In this document: positions 7,556-13,667 of the stretch, one piece after another
Layout of the letters: each line of letters starts with the position of its first letter
Position numbering within the stretch: the stretch's first letter is position 1
From: an uncultured Candidatus Melainabacteria bacterium
GTDB lineage: Bacteria > Cyanobacteriota > Vampirovibrionia > Gastranaerophilales > Gastranaerophilaceae
NCBI GenBank assembly: GCA_934754855.1
Contig: CAKVJR010000035.1
Location: 1 to 13,667 of the forward strand
Direction: 5' to 3'
Length of the DNA: 13,667 bases
Notes under the pieces: generated by a model
What the model was told of the DNA's origin: nothing
The model's database searches: none
The model's input: only the letters and a program-made list of their open reading frames with translations
Translations under genes and position numbers: made by a program

Positions 7556-7580
7556 CTCAAAGAAAAAACGGAGAGGTAAA

Positions 7581-8408
7581 ATGCCTGATTTAAACGCAAT
7601 ATATGAAGTTGTCACTTTTTCAATCGGCGACACAAAAGCCGGCTCAAAAATGGGCAAACTTTTGGCAAAAAATACAGAAGACGGAACAACACTCAATTGC
7701 ATAATGTGGGAAGAAACCCTGAAACGCCACGAGGACTGGATGTTCCGCTGCGGAAACAAAATAAAATTGCTTCACGCAACATACAACGAAAAATACAATA
7801 ACTGCTTGGTTACAGACATTGACGTTGTTGAAGAAGCGAAATTCGGACTTGACGATGATGAACAGACCAAAATGTTTAACGAAATTTGTGAACGGGTGAC
7901 TAAGTTTAAAGATGAAAAACTTAAAAAATTTATCGCTGATTTGCTCACAAAACACGAAGAAGAATTTAAAACAATGCCTGCGGCGAAACTTATGCACCAC
8001 AACTATTTGGGCGGTTTGCTTGAACATTCTTACGAATGTATGAAAATTGCCGACGAAGTTGTTGATATGTTCCCGAAAAAATTAAACAGGGACGAAGTCG
8101 TTGCAGCAAGCATAATCCACGATTTCGGCAAAATTTTTGAATACACGATTAATAAGGAATCGGGCATAATTGATTATGCGGAAGACTTTTACACGACGTG
8201 GATTTCCCACTCACAATGGGGATTTACGAATTGTATGGTAAACGGCTTCCCGAAAATTGCCAAAATGATTGCGGCACACCACGGAAGAACAGATTGGGGT
8301 TCAATGATTGACTTGAACGAAAAAAATCTTGAATCTTACATCTATGTACTTCATCACATCGACGATTTGTCCGCAAAATTCGGGAAAACGTCTATTTCAG
8401 AATTATAA
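7581..8408 (+). CDS. OB-fold plus HD-domain protein, YhaM-type 3'-5' exoribonuclease
   Basis: Predicted cytoplasmic metal-dependent 3'-5' exonuclease acting on RNA and perhaps ssDNA, by similarity to Bacillus YhaM and Staphylococcus Cbf1. Residues about 7-85 look like the OB-fold nucleic-acid-binding domain (TKAGSKMGKLLAKNTEDGTT, then a MWEE strand). The HD domain follows at about 135-265: His149 in NYLGGLLEHS, His180-Asp181 in IIHDFGK, His210, His233-His234 in AAHHG, and Asp261 in LHHIDDLSAKFG. All expected metal ligands appear present. At 275 aa it is about 40 residues shorter than YhaM; it ends nine codons after the final conserved segment and so lacks the usual C-terminal extension. The GGAGAGG site sits about 5 nt before the ATG. 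It is the first gene of a unit; the secreted-protein gene starts 16 nt after its stop. A role in RNA turnover is inferred from family only. Confidence 0.87.
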   Translation: MPDLNAIYEVVTFSIGDTKAGSKMGKLLAKNTEDGTTLNCIMWEETLKRHEDWMFRCGNKIKLLHATYNEKYNNCLVTDIDVVEEAKFGLDDDEQTKMFNEICERVTKFKDEKLKKFIADLLTKHEEEFKTMPAAKLMHHNYLGGLLEHSYECMKIADEVVDMFPKKLNRDEVVAASIIHDFGKIFEYTINKESGIIDYAEDFYTTWISHSQWGFTNCMVNGFPKIAKMIAAHHGRTDWGSMIDLNEKNLESYIYVLHHIDDLSAKFGKTSISEL

Positions 8409-8413
8409 TCAAC

Positions 8414-8418
8414 GGAGA
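8414..8418 (+). promoter_or_regulatory. Ribosome binding site fixing the start of the secreted-protein gene
   Basis: GGAGA, 6 nt before the ATG at 8425. It favours that codon over an in-frame ATG at 8329 that lies inside the HD-domain gene, and the chosen start gives a clean signal peptide. Confidence 0.75.
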
Positions 8419-8424
8419 AAATAT

Positions 8425-9111
8425 ATGAAAAAATTACTTCAAATTTTATGCACAATAGCAGTGATGAGCGGATTATCAGTAACCGCAGCACCTTTAAAAG
8501 CAGATGTCAGTAGCGAACATATCCCCGCAGGCACGGTTATTGCGGTAAAAACAGTTGACGGCATTGATTCATCAAAATCAGAAGTTTATGACAGTTTCAA
8601 CGTTACAACGATTGCAGACATCGTTGCGGGCGACAAGATGATTTTGCCGAAAGGAACCATCATCAGAGGCTCTGTCAGAAGCGTTACACCGAAAAAAATG
8701 CTCTCAAAAGACGCAACTGTTTATGTTAAATTTGACCACCTCGTAAGCCCGATGGGTGACCAAATTCCCGTATCTTTGGCAATCCATTCGACAGACATTT
8801 TGACGGCTGACGGCGGTTTGGGTCACGGCGGAAATTACAAAACCGCAAGTAAACAAAACGTTCAAAACGCAAAAAAAATCATTATCAATATGACTCAATG
8901 GGGTATTAACACAGGCGATCAAGCGTGGAACGGCTGGCCGAAATATGTTCTTACACCGTTCAGTTCACTCTTGTCCGTACCGACTTCAGGCTTGTACATC
9001 ATCGGCGACCAAGTTGTTGACGTTTTCAAAAAAGGCAGCGATATGACTTTGAACCAAGGTGAAACGATTAACCTGATGTTCTTACAAGGAGTAGATGTTC
9101 CGACACACTAA
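8425..9111 (+). CDS. Secreted/periplasmic protein of unknown function, 228 aa, with a VirB10/TrbI-like beta domain
   Basis: I do not recognise a characterised homologue. It begins with a classic Sec signal peptide (MKKLLQ, hydrophobic core about residues 4-19, probable cleavage near VTAA at 19-22; no lipobox), so it is exported. The next 110 residues, from HIPAGTVIAVKTVDGIDSS through DKMILPKGTIIRGSV to FDHLVSPMGDQIPV, follow the pattern 'P-x-GT..V..gldS..s..gd.f...v..D....g..ilPkGt.v.G.V' seen in VirB10/TrbI-type beta domains and many uncharacterised envelope proteins. The second half is Gly/Asn-rich with Trp residues (QWGINTGDQAWNGWP) and a hydrophobic stretch (VPTSGLYIIGDQVV) that looks too polar for a membrane helix. 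Its stop overlaps the pncC start by one base. No secretion or conjugation genes are near, so a VirB10 role is unlikely; an envelope or surface role is only a guess. Confidence 0.8.
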   Translation: MKKLLQILCTIAVMSGLSVTAAPLKADVSSEHIPAGTVIAVKTVDGIDSSKSEVYDSFNVTTIADIVAGDKMILPKGTIIRGSVRSVTPKKMLSKDATVYVKFDHLVSPMGDQIPVSLAIHSTDILTADGGLGHGGNYKTASKQNVQNAKKIIINMTQWGINTGDQAWNGWPKYVLTPFSSLLSVPTSGLYIIGDQVVDVFKKGSDMTLNQGETINLMFLQGVDVPTH

Positions 9112-9638
9112 TGCTTAATTTTTTTGTAAATATCTCAAAAATTTTAGAAATTTTATCAGGCAACTATCTTCCCGAAAACACTATCGGGAAGTTGTTGCGT
9201 GAAAAAGGGAAAACCGTGGCAGTCACGGAATCCTGTACGGGCGGACTCGTAAGTTCTCTGCTGACAGATGTTTCGGGCAGTTCCGAGTATGTTATGGCGA
9301 ATTTTGTAACATATTCAAACGAAGCAAAAATGAAATACCTCGGTGTTTCCGCCGAAACGCTCGAAAAACACGGAGCAGTAAGCCCTGAAACCGCAAAAGA
9401 AATGGTTGAGGGCTTGTTGAAAAATACAGATTGTGATTTTGCGATTGCAACGACAGGAATTGCAGGTCCTACGGGCGGAACGGACGAAAAACCCGTTGGT
9501 CTGATGTATCTCGGACTTGCGAGCAGAGTTGATGTCAAAATCGTCAAAATCCAACAACCGAAAGAACTTTACAGACGAATTATGAAAATTGCTTTTGCAA
9601 AACAGGCTTTGAACGAATTTTTATATTTCATAAGATGA
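9111..9638 (+). CDS. pncC: Nicotinamide-nucleotide amidase, stand-alone CinA C-terminal domain (PncC)
   Basis: Deamidates nicotinamide mononucleotide to nicotinic acid mononucleotide, feeding the pyridine nucleotide cycle; cytoplasmic. The 175-aa product has the family's key segments: AVTESCTGGL (37-46, with the presumed catalytic Ser41), FVTYSNEAK (65-73, conserved Tyr and Lys), GAVSPETAKEM, and TTGIAGPTGGTDEKPVG. The N-terminal molybdopterin-binding-like domain of full CinA is missing, as in the short PncC proteins, though this one has about 25 extra residues before the domain. The ATG at 9111 overlaps the previous stop as TAATG. The nearest Shine-Dalgarno (AAGGAG at 9086-9091) is 19 nt away, so translation probably depends on coupling. 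The idh gene follows after 10 nt. Confidence 0.9.
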   Translation: MLNFFVNISKILEILSGNYLPENTIGKLLREKGKTVAVTESCTGGLVSSLLTDVSGSSEYVMANFVTYSNEAKMKYLGVSAETLEKHGAVSPETAKEMVEGLLKNTDCDFAIATTGIAGPTGGTDEKPVGLMYLGLASRVDVKIVKIQQPKELYRRIMKIAFAKQALNEFLYFIR

Positions 9639-9648
9639 GGAAAAAATT

Positions 9649-10644
9649 ATGAGAACGATAACTTTAATTAACGGCGACGGAATCGGTCCAGAAATCAGCA
9701 ATGCGGTTATGAAAATTATTGACGCCGCAGGACTTGAGATTGATTGGGATATTCAAACGGCAGGTGCCGATGTGGCGGAAAAAGAGGGAACACCTTTGCC
9801 TCAAAGAGTTATCGACTCGATAAAAAAGAATAAAATTGCCCTGAAAGCACCCGTTACAACTCCTATCGGCAAGGGGTTCAGAAGCGTCAACGTTCAACTC
9901 AGAAAAGAACTTGATTTGTACGCAAATTTAAGACCCTGCAAGAATTTTGAGGGCATTAAAACTCCTTTTGACAATGTTGATTTGGTGGTCGTTCGGGAAA
10001 ATACCGAGGATTTGTATGCGGGAATTGAGCGAATGGTCGATGAAAATACGGCTGAAAGTATCAAAATCATTACAAGAAAGGCGTCTGAGAGAATTGCGGA
10101 ATTTGCTTTTAAATATGCCGTTGATAACGGAAGAAAGACTGTCCATGCGGTTTCCAAGGCAAATATCATGAAATTTTCCGACGGATTGTTTTTGGAATGT
10201 TGCAGAAAAATTGCGGAAAAATATCCGAATGTCGAATATAAGGAAATTTTGGTTGATAACCTTTGTATGCAACTTGTTCAGCACCCTGAAAAGTTTGATG
10301 TTTTGGTATTGCCAAACTTGTACGGCGATATTGTTTCTGACTTAACGGCAGGATTGACGGGCGGTTTGGGACTTGCGAGAGGGGCAAACATCGGACTTGA
10401 ATGTGCGGTATTTGAACCTGTTCACGGCTCGGCACCCGATATTAAGGGGCAAAATAAGGCAAATCCCTCGGCATTACTGCTTTCTGCGGTTGAAATGCTG
10501 AAATATATCGGCGAACGTGATACTGCGGAAAAAATTGAAAATGCGTTGTTAAAAACCTTAAAAGAGGGCAAAGTTTTGACGGCAGACTTGGGCGGAAACG
10601 CAACAACTACCGAATTTACAGACGAAGTCATTAAAAATTTATAA
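9649..10644 (+). CDS. Isocitrate dehydrogenase, NAD-dependent
   Basis: Oxidative decarboxylation of isocitrate to 2-oxoglutarate in the TCA pathway, supplying the carbon skeleton for glutamate. The 331-aa protein belongs to the IDH/IPMDH beta-decarboxylating family. The substrate segment FRSVNVQLRKELDLYANLRP (Ser79, Asn81, Arg85, Arg95) is of isocitrate dehydrogenase rather than isopropylmalate type. Arg116 and Tyr124 lie in VRENTEDLYAG, Lys171 and Asn173 in AVSKANIMK, and the metal-binding aspartates are Asp204, Asp228 and Asp232. In HGSAPDIKGQ, Asp265-Ile266 stand where NADP enzymes such as E. coli IDH have Lys344-Tyr345, which indicates NAD preference. Length fits short bacterial NAD-IDHs and mitochondrial subunits. 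GATGAGG lies about 8 nt before the ATG, 10 nt after pncC. It is last in its unit, before a strong terminator. Homoisocitrate dehydrogenase is the main alternative, less likely from the Ser-Val-Asn motif. Confidence 0.88.
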   Translation: MRTITLINGDGIGPEISNAVMKIIDAAGLEIDWDIQTAGADVAEKEGTPLPQRVIDSIKKNKIALKAPVTTPIGKGFRSVNVQLRKELDLYANLRPCKNFEGIKTPFDNVDLVVVRENTEDLYAGIERMVDENTAESIKIITRKASERIAEFAFKYAVDNGRKTVHAVSKANIMKFSDGLFLECCRKIAEKYPNVEYKEILVDNLCMQLVQHPEKFDVLVLPNLYGDIVSDLTAGLTGGLGLARGANIGLECAVFEPVHGSAPDIKGQNKANPSALLLSAVEMLKYIGERDTAEKIENALLKTLKEGKVLTADLGGNATTTEFTDEVIKNL

Positions 10645-10658
10645 AAATTATAAATAAT

Positions 10659-10692
10659 AAAAAAGGCGGTGCCAAATGACATCGCCTTTTTT
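10659..10692. terminator. Bidirectional rho-independent terminator between idh and asnS
   Basis: Thirteen-pair stem (AAAAAAGGCGGTG / CATCGCCTTTTTT, one G-T wobble) with an 8-nt loop. It lies 15 nt after the idh stop on the plus strand and 40 nt after the asnS stop on the minus strand. The A-run and T-run at the two ends let it work for both convergent units. Confidence 0.9.
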
Positions 10693-10731
10693 AAAGCCTT
10701 TGTTTCGGTTAAAACCCAAACTTTGACCGAA

Positions 10732-12018
10732 CTACGGTTTCAATCTGTCCATAAGTCTCGGGAACGGGATTGTTTCTCTTACGTGTGAAAGTCCGCAAAG
10801 CCAAGCAACCGTTCTTTCAATACCCAAGCCGAAACCTGCGTGCGGTACAGAGCCGTACTTTCTCAAATCCAAGTACCAATCAAATGTTTCAGGATTCAAG
10901 TTTTGTTCCTTAATCTTAGCCATCAATTTATCAATGCTTTCTTCACGTTGACCGCCGCCGATGATTTCACCGTAACCTTCAGGTGCAATCATATCAACGC
11001 ATGCAGCCTTACCGTTTTCTGCCTGTTTGAAGTAGAAAGCCTTAACGCTCATCGGATAGTGGTGAATCATAACAGGTTTGTCAAATTCTTCCGAGATAAG
11101 AGTTTCTTCATCACCGCCGAAATCTTCACCGTTCGGGGTGTCATTACCCTTTTTGTGGAGAATTTCGATTGCTTCGTCGTAAGAAATTCTCGGGAACGGA
11201 CGTTTGATATTTTCTAATTTTGAAATATCACGTTCCAAAGTTTCAAGTTCGGGACGGCAATGCTCAACGACTTGTTGGACAATGTATTCGACAAATTCTT
11301 CCGCCAAATCCATATCTTCAAAAATATCCATAAAAGCAACTTCCGGCTCAACCATCCAAAATTCAGTCAAGTGACGACGGGTTTTTGATTTTTCGGCACG
11401 GAATGTGGGTCCGAAGCAATATGCCTTTCCAACTGCTGCACAAGCGGCTTCCATATAAAGTTGTCCGCTTTGTGAAAGATATGCTTTTTGATCAAAATAA
11501 TCAGTTTCAAACAAAGTTGTCGAACCTTCGCAAGCGTTCGGCGTGAAAATCGGAGCGTCAACAAGCGTAAAACCGTGATTATCAAAGAAGTCACGGATTG
11601 ACTTGATAATTCTGTGTCTGACTCTCAAAATAGCCTTTTGCTTCAACGAACGGAGCCACAAATGTCTGTGTTCCATAAGGAAGTGAGGACCGTGTTCTTT
11701 CGGGGTAATCGGGTAATCCTCAGAACCGCAGATGAGTTTAACATCTGTTGCGTCAATTTCAAAACCGATTTTTGCACGGTCTGTTTTCTTAACCGTACCC
11801 GTCACTTCAACCGACGATTCTTGCGTAATTTTATCTGCAAGAGCAAAAACATCTTCCGAAACATTGCCCTTAAAAACTACCGCCTGAATTTCTCCGGTAC
11901 CGTCACGGAGTTGGAGGAAATGTAATTTTCCGCTCGAACGTTTGTTGTAAAGCCACGCTTGAAGCGTAATTTCTTGGTTTTCATAATTTTTTATGTCTGC
12001 AATAAAAATTTTCTTCAT
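10732..12018 (-). CDS. asnS: Asparaginyl-tRNA synthetase
   Basis: Class IIb aminoacyl-tRNA synthetase charging tRNA-Asn with asparagine; cytoplasmic. The 428-aa protein has an N-terminal OB-fold anticodon-binding domain (about 1-100, with KLHFLQLRDGTGEIQAVVF), motif 1 around FFDNHGFTLVDAP (144-156), motif 2 FRAEKSKTRRHLTEFWMVE (206-224) and motif 3 GFGLGIERTVAWL (395-407). The SQSGQLYMEAA and KTRRHLTEFWMVEPE segments match AsnRS of the shorter Bacillus-like type and not AspRS. I chose the ATG at 12016-12018, which has AGGAT 4 nt upstream and the conserved KKIFIADI beginning; an upstream in-frame ATG at 12054 falls inside the likely promoter. It is convergent with idh and divergent from fusA. 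Having AsnRS implies that tRNA-Asn is charged directly, although an amidotransferase route could coexist. Confidence 0.96.
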   Translation of the reverse strand: MKKIFIADIKNYENQEITLQAWLYNKRSSGKLHFLQLRDGTGEIQAVVFKGNVSEDVFALADKITQESSVEVTGTVKKTDRAKIGFEIDATDVKLICGSEDYPITPKEHGPHFLMEHRHLWLRSLKQKAILRVRHRIIKSIRDFFDNHGFTLVDAPIFTPNACEGSTTLFETDYFDQKAYLSQSGQLYMEAACAAVGKAYCFGPTFRAEKSKTRRHLTEFWMVEPEVAFMDIFEDMDLAEEFVEYIVQQVVEHCRPELETLERDISKLENIKRPFPRISYDEAIEILHKKGNDTPNGEDFGGDEETLISEEFDKPVMIHHYPMSVKAFYFKQAENGKAACVDMIAPEGYGEIIGGGQREESIDKLMAKIKEQNLNPETFDWYLDLRKYGSVPHAGFGLGIERTVAWLCGLSHVRETIPFPRLMDRLKP

Positions 12019-12022
12019 AACA

Positions 12023-12027
12023 ATCCT
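12023..12027 (-). promoter_or_regulatory. Ribosome binding site fixing the asnS start
   Basis: AGGAT on the minus strand, 4 nt before the ATG at 12018. It favours this codon over the in-frame ATG 36 nt further upstream, which overlaps the -10 box. Confidence 0.65.
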
Positions 12028-12053
12028 AACTTTTATGTAACACTTTCGGCACA

Positions 12054-12082
12054 ATTATAACGCAAAAAGAAAAAACGGTAAA
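12054..12082 (-). promoter_or_regulatory. Promoter of asnS
   Basis: On the minus strand TTTACC (12077-12082), 17 bp, then a perfect TATAAT (12054-12059). Transcription would start near 12047, giving a leader of about 29 nt that contains the AGGAT site. There is no room for a T-box or other long leader control. Confidence 0.6.
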
Positions 12083-12158
12083 AGGTATAAAAAAAATGAA
12101 TTGTAACAAGGAATAAATAATTATTTTGTATTTTTTTTATGTTTATGCGAAGATTTTA

Positions 12159-12176
12159 TTGGCGATTTGTCGCCAA
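12159..12176. promoter_or_regulatory. Perfect 7-bp inverted repeat upstream of fusA (operator or leader hairpin)
   Basis: TTGGCGA-TTTG-TCGCCAA is a GC-richer palindrome standing out in a very AT-rich 196-nt intergenic region. It ends 25 nt before the AAGGA site of fusA and is not followed by a T-run, so it is not a normal terminator. It could be a protein-binding operator or a stable hairpin in the fusA leader RNA. The fusA promoter itself is not clear; TTGTAA at 12101-12106 is a possible -35 without a good partner. Confidence 0.45.
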
Positions 12177-12214
12177 AATTAATAAATATTACAGTTAAAT
12201 AAAGGAATACAAAA

Positions 12215-13667
<1,453 letters not shown>

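Noticed and set aside
8329..8424. In-frame upstream ATG extending the secreted protein by 32 residues
   Set aside because: It lies inside the HD-domain gene, has no ribosome site, and would bury the obvious signal peptide that begins at 8425 behind GGAGA.
8425..9111. Secreted protein as a VirB10/TrbI conjugation component
   Set aside because: Only a loose beta-domain pattern matches, there is no membrane anchor besides the signal peptide, and no other secretion or transfer gene is near.
12019..12054. Upstream ATG extending AsnRS by 12 residues
   Set aside because: The ATG overlaps the TATAAT of the likely asnS promoter, and the conserved N-terminus starts at the ATG at 12018 with AGGAT in front.

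Overview
The window is a compact, AT-rich stretch of bacterial chromosome made mostly of core genes, with short gaps and clear Shine-Dalgarno sites. An RND pump with a periplasmic adaptor implies a diderm (outer-membrane) cell. Low GC, small intergenic regions and this gene mix would fit an uncultured gut lineage such as the Gastranaerophilales (non-photosynthetic relatives of cyanobacteria). That placement is inference only; no rRNA or lineage-specific marker is present.

Layout. Bases 1-2431 (minus) hold an efflux operon: a membrane fusion protein followed 3 nt later by the N-terminal 392 codons of an AcrB-type RND transporter that runs off the left edge. A strong terminator hairpin (2541-2570) separates it from a second minus-strand group, 2588-6339: an unrecognised 215-aa protein with a TTG start, then lepA (EF4), then glgC (ADP-glucose pyrophosphorylase), with gaps of 27 and 38 nt. 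A 232-nt divergent region (6340-6571) follows.

On the plus strand are a divergent formyltransferase-fold protein (6572-7516) and then a tight four-gene unit behind a good extended -10 promoter. The unit contains an OB-fold/HD-domain nuclease of the YhaM type, a secreted protein of unknown function, PncC/CinA C-terminal nicotinamide-nucleotide amidase (start overlapping the preceding stop as TAATG), and NAD-dependent isocitrate dehydrogenase. A bidirectional terminator (10659-10692) separates this unit from convergent asnS (10732-12018, minus). asnS shares a divergent intergenic region with fusA (12215 to the right edge, partial), whose leader carries a perfect 7-bp inverted repeat.

How the genes work together: the pump pair is one functional module. 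LepA, EF-G, AsnRS and possibly the formyltransferase serve translation. GlgC supplies ADP-glucose for glycogen. PncC and NAD-IDH both touch NAD metabolism, but a shared function is only suggested by adjacency. I found no mobile element, CRISPR array, phage gene or RNA gene. The most unusual items are the unknown 215-aa and 228-aa proteins, the divergent formyltransferase, and two inverted repeats at likely control points. I see no clear new system.
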